A stretch of DNA of 8,057 nt, from NCBI GenBank assembly GCA_944385265.1, contig CALWWO010000136.1:1-8057 (forward strand), read 5' to 3'. Every line of letters begins with the position of its first letter. The stretch's first letter is position 1. The position numbers and the translations under genes were made by a program. The notes below the pieces were generated by a model. It saw only the letters and a program-made list of their open reading frames with translations. It did not search any database and had not been told where the DNA came from. The DNA is from an uncultured Oscillospiraceae bacterium (GTDB taxonomy: Bacteria; Bacillota_A; Clostridia; Oscillospirales; Oscillospiraceae). Positions 1-6,435 of this stretch are shown piece by piece.

Positions 1-2
1 AT

Positions 3-539
3 ATCGTCCTTGCGCTCGACGCGGCTGGCGCCAATTCGGCATACGGCGCTACGGAGACTGTAAACGGCATGCGTCATATAAAGCTCGATCCGGCAAACCC
101 CAAAAATCCCGCCGGATACACAGAGGCAGAGCTGCAGATGCGCGCGCGCTCTCAAGAAAACGTGGATATGACCATTGAATACATCCGCGGAAAATACAAT
201 ATCGACAGTGAGCATATATACCTTATGGGCAACTCCATGGGCGGCGAGGGAACACTTCATTACGCCTCGTGTAATCCAAAGCTGTTCAGGGCGATATCAC
301 CGGCAGGAGCCATGCTGAACACCGATTACTTCGACGATGCTCCTCTGGGCGATATGCCGATACTTATCGTAGCAGGTCTTGAGGATTTTCACGGATTTGA
401 TTATATCGAAAGCGGCTATAAGGCGCTAAAAGAGCGTGGGCGCAACGTCACGCTCCGCGCCGTCGCCGGCGGAGAGCACGGCACGGCATGGGTCATGGTA
501 CTTGAGGAAATATTCGAATTTTTTGAGAAAAACGCCTAA
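3..539 (+). CDS. Serine alpha/beta hydrolase (esterase or peptidase type), C-terminal part, cut by window edge
   Basis: The frame is open from the window edge, so the true start lies outside; the ATG at 69 is probably internal. The visible 178 residues form the second half of an alpha/beta hydrolase fold. The nucleophile elbow GNSMGG places the catalytic Ser at 234-236. A strand ending in AGLEDFHG places the likely acid Asp at 384-386, and GGEHGTAW places the catalytic His at 477-479, so the Ser-Asp-His triad is complete. The order and spacing resemble secreted feruloyl-esterase-like, PHB-depolymerase-like and prolyl-oligopeptidase-like hydrolases. The substrate cannot be told, and any signal peptide would be in the missing N-terminus. 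It converges on pyruvate kinase and ends about 40 bp before a hairpin. The fold call is firm; the exact family is not. Confidence 0.85.
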   Translation: MVLALDAAGANSAYGATETVNGMRHIKLDPANPKNPAGYTEAELQMRARSQENVDMTIEYIRGKYNIDSEHIYLMGNSMGGEGTLHYASCNPKLFRAISPAGAMLNTDYFDDAPLGDMPILIVAGLEDFHGFDYIESGYKALKERGRNVTLRAVAGGEHGTAWVMVLEEIFEFFEKNA

Positions 540-580
540 TCTATTATGTAAATTAAAGCAATACAAATTTAGACAGAATT

Positions 581-615
581 CAGCCCGTCGTTCGGTTTCT
601 CCAAACGACGGGCTG
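581..615. terminator. Hairpin terminator between convergent hydrolase and pyruvate kinase genes
   Basis: A perfect 12-bp GC-rich stem pairs 581-592 with 604-615 around an 11-nt loop. It lies in the 107-bp gap between two convergent stop codons. The flanks are AT-rich on both sides but neither has a clean run of Ts: GACTTTATTC follows on the plus strand and AATTCTGTCT on the minus strand. It is probably a shared bidirectional terminator, with weaker U-tracts than the other two hairpins in the window. Confidence 0.75.
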
Positions 616-646
616 GACTTTATTCGTCATATATTTTATATCGGTC

Positions 647-2080
647 TCAGCCAATATGGCTTTCAACAAGTTCGACCTTCATAATATTCGTGTTGCCTGC
701 TATATCAAGCGGTATGCCGGCGACTACGACTACCCTATCGCCGTCGCTCACCATTTTTATCTGTTTTGCACAGTCCACGGCATGTTGGAACAATTTTTCA
801 AACGTATCCTGCTTAAGGGACAAGACCGGGTATACGCCCCATGAAAGCGCAAGCTGATTATACGTTTTCTCTTCGGGCGTGGCGGCAATTATAGGCTCGA
901 ATGGGCGGAACTTTGACATGCGCCGCGCGGTCTGCCCGCTTTTTGTAAGCGCGATTATAGCCTTCGCGTTGATATCGCGCGCCGTTGTACACGCAGCATC
1001 ACACAAAGCGTTTGTCGTATCGGTAGCATCCAGTTCATAGTCAACATTCTTATATACTTTCATATCAAACGCATCTTTTTCCGCCTGAGCGACTATCCGC
1101 GCCATAACCTCGACGGAATGGACCGGATATTTCCCGGCTGCCGTCTCTCCTGACAGCATGACCGCCGACGTCCCGTCAAACACTGCGTTGGCAACGTCGG
1201 TTATTTCTGCTCTTGTAGGAGTGTGACTGCTTACCATCGAATCCAGCATCTGCGTTGCCGTTATTACCATTTTGCCGGATTTATAGCATTTGAGTATAAA
1301 TCTTTTTTGTATACCCGGCAGCAGCTCATACTCGATCTCGACGCCGAGATCACCTCTCGCCACCATTATTCCATCGGAGTATTTAAGTATCTCATCGAAA
1401 TTGTCAACGCCCTCCATATTCTCTATTTTGGAGATTATCTTTATGCCATGTCCGCCGTTATAATCGATAAAGTTGCGAAGCTCCATAACATCCTCTTTAT
1501 AACGCACGAATGAAGCGGCGACAAAATCAACATCGTTTTGTATCCCGAAAAGTATATCGCTTTTATCACGCTCGTTTAAATAAGGCAAGTCCAGGCTCAC
1601 ATTTGGAACATTAACGCCCTTATTATCAGATACCTTTCCGCCTGTTATTACACGGCATTTGACCTCTGTCTCCATAGTCTCGATAACGCAAAGCTCTATT
1701 TTACCGTCGTCTATCAAAACCCTGTCATCTTTTTTAAGCTGCTTTGGCAAGTCCTTGAACGTCACAGAAGCAACGTCCGCGTTTCCTTCGACATCCTCGA
1801 TCGTAAGTGTAAAATCAGCGCCTTCTTCAAGCATCGCCGCGCCGTTTTTAAAGCTTTTGAGCCTTATCTCGGGACCTTTTGTATCAAGCATTATTGCAAT
1901 CGGAACATGCATCTCTTTACGCAATTCCTTAATCATATCAATGTTATTTTTATGATATTCATGGTCGCCATGAGAGAAGTTCAACCTTGCTACATTCATT
2001 CCAGCAGTTATCATCTCTCTAAGCGTATTCTTATTATTACATGCGGGACCAATTGTACATACGATCTTTGTTTTTCTCAT
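647..2080 (-). CDS. pyk: Pyruvate kinase
   Basis: This enzyme transfers phosphate from phosphoenolpyruvate to ADP, giving pyruvate and ATP, the last step of glycolysis, in the cytoplasm. The 477-residue protein starts MRKTKIVCTIGP. Visible motifs are the N-terminal substrate residues around R32 and NFSH (34-37), DTKGPEIR (66-73), the B domain at roughly 75-160, the family signature with catalytic K218 and metal ligand E220 (SKIEN), ARGDLG with metal ligand D244, and TATQML with T276. The C-terminal effector domain follows and ends soon after NTNIMKV. There is no extra C-terminal PEP-utiliser-like domain as in some Bacillus enzymes. E71 in GPEIR is the residue typical of potassium-dependent enzymes. 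The open frame extends 24 codons upstream to 2152, but that extension resembles no pyruvate kinase. The ATG at 2080 has a good GAAAGGAG site. It appears monocistronic; no phosphofructokinase gene adjoins it. Confidence 0.97.
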   Translation of the reverse strand: MRKTKIVCTIGPACNNKNTLREMITAGMNVARLNFSHGDHEYHKNNIDMIKELRKEMHVPIAIMLDTKGPEIRLKSFKNGAAMLEEGADFTLTIEDVEGNADVASVTFKDLPKQLKKDDRVLIDDGKIELCVIETMETEVKCRVITGGKVSDNKGVNVPNVSLDLPYLNERDKSDILFGIQNDVDFVAASFVRYKEDVMELRNFIDYNGGHGIKIISKIENMEGVDNFDEILKYSDGIMVARGDLGVEIEYELLPGIQKRFILKCYKSGKMVITATQMLDSMVSSHTPTRAEITDVANAVFDGTSAVMLSGETAAGKYPVHSVEVMARIVAQAEKDAFDMKVYKNVDYELDATDTTNALCDAACTTARDINAKAIIALTKSGQTARRMSKFRPFEPIIAATPEEKTYNQLALSWGVYPVLSLKQDTFEKLFQHAVDCAKQIKMVSDGDRVVVVAGIPLDIAGNTNIMKVELVESHIG

Positions 2081-2090
2081 CGCGTATCCA

Positions 2091-2098
2091 CTCCTTTC
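2091..2098 (-). promoter_or_regulatory. Ribosome binding site deciding the pyruvate kinase start
   Basis: GAAAGGAG on the minus strand lies 10 nt before the ATG at 2080. It supports that start over the in-frame ATG at 2152. Confidence 0.8.
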
Positions 2099-2108
2099 GT
2101 TTGACCCG

Positions 2109-2114
2109 ATTATA
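2109..2114 (-). promoter_or_regulatory. Candidate proximal -10 box for pyruvate kinase
   Basis: A perfect TATAAT on the minus strand lies 28 bp before the start codon. No convincing -35 box is found at 16-18 bp; the best nearby is TTGCGT with a 19-bp spacer. It could be a second, regulated promoter or a chance match in AT-rich DNA. Confidence 0.35.
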
Positions 2115-2156
2115 TGAAAATCAGTTAACAGTAACGCAAAGCCGGTTTTCAAGCTT

Positions 2157-2185
2157 ATTATAACAGCTATGGAGCAAACTCTCCA
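2157..2185 (-). promoter_or_regulatory. Candidate extended -10 promoter for pyruvate kinase
   Basis: On the minus strand TGGAGA (2185-2180), a 17-bp spacer and a perfect TATAAT (2162-2157) are seen, with a TG one base upstream of the -10 (TGTTATAAT). This is the better of two pyk promoter candidates. It would give a leader of roughly 70 nt. Its -35 lies inside a short inverted repeat (ATGGAG/CTCCAT, 2169-2186). Confidence 0.55.
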
Positions 2186-2247
2186 TCAAAAAATTTTTTA
2201 AAACCCTTAGCTATGTGTAAAATATTTGTAAACCCGCAAAATTCCGA

Positions 2248-4182
2248 TTATTTTAAAAATCTTTCCCACCACACGCTGTCAGCATTGCGAACGCTTTCAA
2301 AGTTTTCTCTTATTACTTCGCAAAGATATTCCGCCCTGTCTCTTATATGCTCATATGCGAACACTGAATTGAGCTCGGTCTCAGACATAAAGAGACTTTC
2401 AAACAGGCGGGCCCTATCCTCCAGCGCAAATGTCTTTGAATATGCGTCTATAAAATAAACATTCTCTGCGTCCGCGTTATATGTCGGCGTATAATCGTAA
2501 TTATTATAATCGCCTCCGTCGTCTCCACGATAGCTGAAATTATATTCAAATCCCTCCGGCAAATAGTCATACCACCGTTCAAAGCCGAAATATATCTCAT
2601 AATCCGTCTTATTGTTTATGCGCGTCTCGATAGCGTGCATGATTTCATGCGCGAAATTTGTTCTCAAAGTGTATGACTGTGTACCGTCTACAACAATCTT
2701 CTGGACATTATTTCCATAGTCATAGTAGGCGTACGCCGCTGGAAATGAGGTGCCTGTATTCCCTGCCGGAGTCAGCTTGGAAGTTATGTGTATTTCAAGT
2801 TGTCTCGGACCATACTCGATCTCATCAGAATAAAGCTCTTCAAAAAAGCCCTCGGGGAATCTCTCCATCACCCACTGAAGCGCGCGCAATGTTTCTGTTA
2901 TTGTGGCGGCATTATTCAGTTCCGTCGCATAAAAGTCCGGGAAATCTATGATTGCGTCTACTCCAGTATAAATTTCCACCCCGTAGTCGCGTTCAAGCTT
3001 AGCTTCAAGCTCCATCGGAATGCTCAGATCAGTACCCATCTCGCGTTTTCTCGCAAGCGGCTCAGCATCCGTCAAATCTATAATATAAAAAGCGTACTCA
3101 TTATTTTGTTTTTCTGTACTGTCACGTCCATTGAGCATAACAAACGCCTGATCATCGCTGATAAACTCGCCGGCGCTGACCCACATGCCCGAAAACTCGT
3201 CCGTCTGATATATCAGCGAAGCATCCTCCGTCGAATATACCATCAACGTGGCAGTTTCTTCGTTTCCGCTGTAGGTATATTTCATTGTAGCAAATCTGTC
3301 GTCGCTTACAAATACTATGTCCTCTTCGTCATTATCGAAAAATATCGTGAGATCGTAATATAAATTGCTTTTAAGCGATATTCGCGCCTTACCCGATGTA
3401 TAATCAGAGATATACACCTTATCCTCCGACGTACGGATAGTACCGTACTCATATTCCTCAAGATATTTAAAACTACCGTCACTGTTTACGGCGAATAAAT
3501 CTGCCTCCAGTGTAAATTTATTTGTCGAGGAAAAGAAAAATTTGCCGCCCGCTTCATATTTAAAACTTAAATAATCCTCATAATATTCGCTGAGGTCACA
3601 TAACAAAGCTTCCTCTTCTCCGTATCCTCCAAGATATATCTTTTCGTTCACTGTATGCACATATTTTTTCGGAGCATAGAAATAATAATCATCATATACG
3701 TATTCGGACCCTTCGACGTTTTCGCTTTCCGTGTTTTTTAGAGAGATAATCTCAGGCTCGTCGTCATCTACATCGTCAAAATATATGTATTCAGACCCGT
3801 AGCAGTATGCGGCAAAGCTGTTGCCGCCATATGAGGTGAGATCATATGTTCCATTATTTTCAAAATAATATTCCTTCATCAACTCCGAGGTGTATAGATC
3901 GTAATACCTAATCCCCGCCTTACCGCTGTCCGCGCCATACCATGCGACGACCAGATACCGCTCGTCAAGAACGACAGCGTCACTTATCTGTTCTGCCGTT
4001 TCATCATATTCCACGCAATTTATCTTCAAAATCGAATCGGATATCTCTTCCCCCGATATGGAATCGGGCTCTTTTTCACTTGACGTCTCCGTATCTATAT
4101 CCGTTGTGCTTTCACCGGAGCACGAGGTCAACGCCGGCATACACATTGCGAGCAAGAGAATAAATATTATAAATTTTTTCAT
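2248..4182 (-). CDS. Secreted lipoprotein with C-terminal HEXXH zinc-metalloprotease-like domain
   Basis: The 644-residue protein is not assigned to a named family. It starts with a lipoprotein signal: MKK, a hydrophobic core, and a lipobox LTSC with lipidated C21. An acidic Ser/Thr/Glu/Asp linker follows to about residue 45. Residues about 50-390 are rich in Tyr, Asp and Glu, with repeated short beta-strand-like stretches such as LDERYLVVAWYG and DDRFATMKYTYSG, which suggests a beta-propeller. The C-terminal domain (about 400-644) contains HEIMH at 512-516, expected to give two zinc-binding His and the catalytic Glu 513. The segment ALEDRARLFE (586-595) offers E588 as a third ligand, as in gluzincins. 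It is probably anchored outside the membrane as a protease or peptide-binding protein; the substrate is unknown. The ATG at 4182 was chosen over an in-frame TTG at 4197 because GAGAGG sits 7 nt before it. It is divergent from rubrerythrin. Lipoprotein: firm. Protease: likely. Propeller: tentative. Confidence 0.85.
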   Translation of the reverse strand: MKKFIIFILLLAMCMPALTSCSGESTTDIDTETSSEKEPDSISGEEISDSILKINCVEYDETAEQISDAVVLDERYLVVAWYGADSGKAGIRYYDLYTSELMKEYYFENNGTYDLTSYGGNSFAAYCYGSEYIYFDDVDDDEPEIISLKNTESENVEGSEYVYDDYYFYAPKKYVHTVNEKIYLGGYGEEEALLCDLSEYYEDYLSFKYEAGGKFFFSSTNKFTLEADLFAVNSDGSFKYLEEYEYGTIRTSEDKVYISDYTSGKARISLKSNLYYDLTIFFDNDEEDIVFVSDDRFATMKYTYSGNEETATLMVYSTEDASLIYQTDEFSGMWVSAGEFISDDQAFVMLNGRDSTEKQNNEYAFYIIDLTDAEPLARKREMGTDLSIPMELEAKLERDYGVEIYTGVDAIIDFPDFYATELNNAATITETLRALQWVMERFPEGFFEELYSDEIEYGPRQLEIHITSKLTPAGNTGTSFPAAYAYYDYGNNVQKIVVDGTQSYTLRTNFAHEIMHAIETRINNKTDYEIYFGFERWYDYLPEGFEYNFSYRGDDGGDYNNYDYTPTYNADAENVYFIDAYSKTFALEDRARLFESLFMSETELNSVFAYEHIRDRAEYLCEVIRENFESVRNADSVWWERFLK

Positions 4183-4189
4183 AAAAATA

Positions 4190-4195
4190 CCTCTC
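4190..4195 (-). promoter_or_regulatory. Ribosome binding site deciding the lipoprotein start
   Basis: GAGAGG on the minus strand lies 7 nt before the ATG at 4182. The upstream in-frame TTG at 4197 overlaps this site and so is unlikely to be the start. Confidence 0.75.
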
Positions 4196-4211
4196 AACAG
4201 GTTTTTTCCAG

Positions 4212-4238
4212 TTTATAACAGTGGTCATACAAAGTCAA
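4212..4238 (-). promoter_or_regulatory. Candidate promoter for the lipoprotein gene
   Basis: The minus strand has TTGACT (4238-4233, five of six consensus bases) followed after 15 bp by TATAAA (4217-4212), with an upstream TG giving TGTTATAAA. A 17-bp spacer reading with TAAACT as the -10 is also possible. The expected leader is about 20-25 nt. Confidence 0.5.
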
Positions 4239-4253
4239 CTAATGATGGGTAAC

Positions 4254-4275
4254 AAAATAGAAACAACTCTATTTT
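4254..4275. repeat. Inverted repeat in the divergent control region
   Basis: AAAATAG (4254-4260) and CTATTTT (4269-4275) form a perfect 7-bp inverted repeat with an 8-bp spacer. It lies between the lipoprotein promoter candidate and the rubrerythrin -35 candidate, 10 bp upstream of the latter. This is where an operator for a divergent pair could sit. It does not match the 7-1-7 PerR box. The protein that binds, if any, is unknown. Confidence 0.35.
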
Positions 4276-4285
4276 CACATAAAGC

Positions 4286-4314
4286 TTGACTAAACATGGA
4301 AAATATTGCATTAT
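4286..4314 (+). promoter_or_regulatory. Candidate distal promoter for rubrerythrin
   Basis: TTGACT (4286-4291), a 17-bp spacer and CATTAT (4309-4314) match the vegetative consensus in five and four positions. The leader would be about 70 nt. Confidence 0.45.
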
Positions 4315-4319
4315 TAAAG

Positions 4320-4328
4320 TGATATGAT
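4320..4328 (+). promoter_or_regulatory. Candidate extended -10 promoter for rubrerythrin
   Basis: TGATATGAT is an extended -10 (TG, one base, then TATGAT, five of six). It has no good -35 at 17 bp, as is usual for extended -10 promoters. It is an alternative to, or works in tandem with, the promoter at 4286-4314. Confidence 0.4.
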
Positions 4329-4392
4329 GCTCTGCACATATTATATATTGTATCTATTTAAATAAATTTTAAGCTAAAGAAAGGGGATTTAT

Positions 4393-4926
4393 ATGGAACT
4401 TAAAGGGTCAAAGACGGAAAAAAACTTGATGGAAGCTTTTTCCGGCGAATCCGAAGCGAGAAACAAATATACTTTCTTTGCATCGGTCGCAAAAAAAGAA
4501 GGGTATGAACAAATTGCCGAACTCTTCCTTAAAACAGCCGAGAATGAAAAAGAGCATGCAAAACTGTGGTTTAAAGAACTGAAGGGAATCGGCACGACCG
4601 CTGAAAATCTCCTTCATGCAGCTGAAGGCGAAAATTACGAATGGACCGATATGTACGATAAATTCGCCGCCGAGGCTGAGGAAGAGGGCTTTTATGAGAT
4701 TGCAGCCAAATTCAGAGGCGTCGCTGCAATCGAAAAAGCACATGAGGAACGTTACCGCGCGCTTTTAAAGAATGTGGAAACCGCCGCTGTTTTCGAAAAA
4801 AGCGAGATCAAGGTTTGGGAATGCCGCAACTGCGGTCACATCGTAGTTGGCAAAAAAGCGCCTGAAGTTTGCCCTGTCTGCGCTCATCCGCAGAGCTTTT
4901 TCGAAATCAAGAAAGAAAACTATTAA
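4393..4926 (+). CDS. rbr: Rubrerythrin
   Basis: Rubrerythrin is a cytoplasmic non-haem di-iron protein of anaerobes that reduces hydrogen peroxide to water with electrons from rubredoxin or NAD(P)H oxidoreductases. The 177-residue protein has two domains. The ferritin-like four-helix part (about 1-130) carries all expected di-iron ligands: E19, E52xxH55, E94, E97 and E114xxH117. The C-terminal rubredoxin-like part has C144xxC147 and C160PxC163 followed by HPxxxF, for one Fe(SCys)4 centre. The length is close to the family norm (about 180-190). An AAAGGGG site lies 6 nt before the ATG. It is monocistronic, ended by a strong hairpin, and transcribed divergently from the lipoprotein gene. PerR control is common for this family, but no clear PerR box was seen. 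Confidence 0.97.
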   Translation: MELKGSKTEKNLMEAFSGESEARNKYTFFASVAKKEGYEQIAELFLKTAENEKEHAKLWFKELKGIGTTAENLLHAAEGENYEWTDMYDKFAAEAEEEGFYEIAAKFRGVAAIEKAHEERYRALLKNVETAAVFEKSEIKVWECRNCGHIVVGKKAPEVCPVCAHPQSFFEIKKENY

Positions 4927-4936
4927 TCTAAGCTGC

Positions 4937-4972
4937 AAACACGCCGTCCCAGAATACTGGGACGGCGTGTTT
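4937..4972 (+). terminator. Intrinsic terminator of rubrerythrin
   Basis: A perfect 16-bp stem pairs 4937-4952 with 4957-4972 around an AATA loop. It is followed by GTTTTT, so the U-tract starts within and continues beyond the stem. It begins 10 bp after the rubrerythrin stop and ends 6 bp before the stop of the convergent sortase gene. It may also stop sortase transcripts, although the T-run on that strand is poor. Confidence 0.93.
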
Positions 4973-4978
4973 TGTTTT

Positions 4979-5749
4979 TCATCTCTCCAATTCAGTTAGT
5001 TTACCGAATATTACATAGCGCGCATTATCAAATTCATAAGAACATGTTGATAGCGTTATGATTTTATCAGCAGCCGTGACCTCCACCCCGGAAGTAAAGG
5101 TAGACGTTGCATACGCCGCCTGTATAAACTCTTCAGCCTCTGCTTCGGTCTCAAAATTTTTCGTATAAGCCTCAGACTTATAGTCCGTCACGCAGCCGGC
5201 AAATATCTCTATCTTATAATCCTTATCCGGTGTAAGCAGATACATCACCGGATGCTCAGTAAAATATTCCGCGTCTTTATAGTTGACGAGCGTTCCAAAC
5301 ATAGACCCGTCCTTCATATTATGACCATATACCACGGAATTGCTGTCGGTAAAGTCAAAAGAATTCCTGTAATCGAGGAAAAGGCTGCCGCCGCTGTTAT
5401 ACGTCCCGTCAAAAAGCCTATGCAAATAATATGCGTTATCCTCGCTCTGCACTATCGGATAATTAATAGCGGTCCCCTCACAGTACAGCCATCCGACTAC
5501 ATCGGATGAAGCCGCCGTAAGCGCGGCAAAATCTATCGTTATCGGCGCTACGTTTAAATCGGCTTGCGCATCCCCTTCATTCCCGGCAGATGTACCCGAC
5601 TCCCGCTCTGCGATATAATCGTTTGCCATGCTGTCATAAAACTTTTCGCTTTCATTATACTCCGCATAAATGCTCCAAAGCTTATATCCGCTGAACACAA
5701 ACACGCAGGCGAAAAATACTATGAGCACAACTCGTATGATCTTATACAT
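4979..5749 (-). CDS. srtB: Class B sortase
   Basis: Sortases are membrane-bound cysteine transpeptidases that cleave a C-terminal sorting signal and join the protein to a peptidoglycan amine. The 256-residue protein has an N-terminal transmembrane segment (about 7-25) preceded by a positive charge, so the catalytic domain should lie outside the cell. A variable linker runs to about residue 68 and the sortase barrel follows. The catalytic residues are visible: H143 in VYGHNM, C236 in TLSTC, and R244 in DNARYVIFG. The H-to-C interval and the TLSTCSYEF context fit class B. GGAGGG lies 6 nt before the ATG. It is the third gene of a run with glmM and a GlmU-like protein, 23 bp after the latter's stop. 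No candidate sorting-signal substrate is encoded in the window. Class B is likely; the symbol is by class only. Confidence 0.92.
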   Translation of the reverse strand: MYKIIRVVLIVFFACVFVFSGYKLWSIYAEYNESEKFYDSMANDYIAERESGTSAGNEGDAQADLNVAPITIDFAALTAASSDVVGWLYCEGTAINYPIVQSEDNAYYLHRLFDGTYNSGGSLFLDYRNSFDFTDSNSVVYGHNMKDGSMFGTLVNYKDAEYFTEHPVMYLLTPDKDYKIEIFAGCVTDYKSEAYTKNFETEAEAEEFIQAAYATSTFTSGVEVTAADKIITLSTCSYEFDNARYVIFGKLTELER

Positions 5750-5772
5750 ATTATTCCCTCCAGTGCGGGTAA

Positions 5773-6435
5773 TCAGTATTTCTTGAGCACTATATTGTCC
5801 GCGTCTTTATATATACTGTTTGCGGAGACTACTCCTCTTACAGACGAAAGCGGATATATATTTGTTCCGCGTCCGATAACAGTCCCCGGATTGAGGACGC
5901 TGTTGCAGCCGACTTCCACATAATCTCCCACAATGGCGCCAAATTTTCTTCTCCCTGTCATGATCTTCATATTGTCGATCTTTACTGCCACATCAGTTTT
6001 ATCGCTTTTCACGTTTGATGTTACGGAGCCCGCACCCATATGCGACTTATATCCCAATACGGAATCTCCGACATAATTATAATGCGGCGCCTGCACTTCA
6101 TCAAAAATTATCGCGTTCTTTACCTCTGTAGAATTGCCTATAACGCTTTCCTTCCCGATAATGGCGCTGCCGCGTATAAATGCGCAGTGGCGCACCTCTG
6201 CAAGGCTGTCTATTATACACGGACCTTTTATATACGCAGTATCGAACACCGTCGCGTTTTTTGCTATCCAAACGTTTTCCTTTGGATTCTCGTAATCATC
6301 TGCCGACAGCTTTTTCCCCAATTCAACGATAAACTCGCTTATTTCTCCGAGTACATCCCATGGGTATCGTTTTCCTCTAAAAAGTTCGGCGGCAATGGTT
6401 TTTGATAAGTCGAGCAGATCTGTTATCTCTATCAT
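5773..6435 (-). CDS. Stand-alone GlmU-like left-handed beta-helix acetyltransferase
   Basis: The 220-residue protein has a short helical N-terminus (about 1-50) and then a left-handed beta-helix built from hexapeptide repeats (e.g. VWIAKN, AIIGKE, SVIGNS, TVIGRG). It lacks the Rossmann-type uridylyltransferase domain of bifunctional GlmU. Compared with E. coli GlmU as remembered, the acetyltransferase site is mostly kept: R88 for R333, E104 and K106 for E349 and K351, H118 for catalytic H363 in HxxYxGD, Y121 for Y366, N141 for N386. H132 replaces N377. A segment at about 145-160 is longer than in GlmU. A role acetylating glucosamine-1-phosphate or a similar sugar phosphate is inferred. Homologues are often labelled UDP-GlcNAc pyrophosphorylase, which the missing domain does not support. 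Its ATG overlaps the glmM stop (ATGA, 6432-6435), and GAGGTG lies 5 nt upstream, indicating translational coupling. Confidence 0.85.
   Translation of the reverse strand: MIEITDLLDLSKTIAAELFRGKRYPWDVLGEISEFIVELGKKLSADDYENPKENVWIAKNATVFDTAYIKGPCIIDSLAEVRHCAFIRGSAIIGKESVIGNSTEVKNAIIFDEVQAPHYNYVGDSVLGYKSHMGAGSVTSNVKSDKTDVAVKIDNMKIMTGRRKFGAIVGDYVEVGCNSVLNPGTVIGRGTNIYPLSSVRGVVSANSIYKDADNIVLKKY

Noticed and set aside
2124..2129. GTTAAC palindrome in the pyk leader, considered as a Rex half-site
   Set aside because: Rex sites need two TTGTTAA-type halves with a 4-bp spacer; only one partial half is present.
2081..2152. 24-codon N-terminal extension of pyruvate kinase from the ATG at 2152
   Set aside because: The extension overlaps both promoter candidates, resembles no pyruvate kinase N-terminus, and the ATG at 2080 has a clear ribosome binding site.
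2169..2186. Short hairpin ATGGAG/CTCCAT followed by an A/T run, considered as the lipoprotein terminator or an attenuator
   Set aside because: The stem is only 6 bp. On the minus strand no T-run follows it, and on the plus strand no gene ends upstream. It overlaps the pyk -35 candidate, so an operator is possible but unsupported.
2788..3363. 191-residue open frame on the plus strand opposite the lipoprotein gene
   Set aside because: It is antisense to a coherent lipoprotein reading frame, and its composition (Lys/Arg/Ile/His-rich, no domain) is that of a shadow frame.
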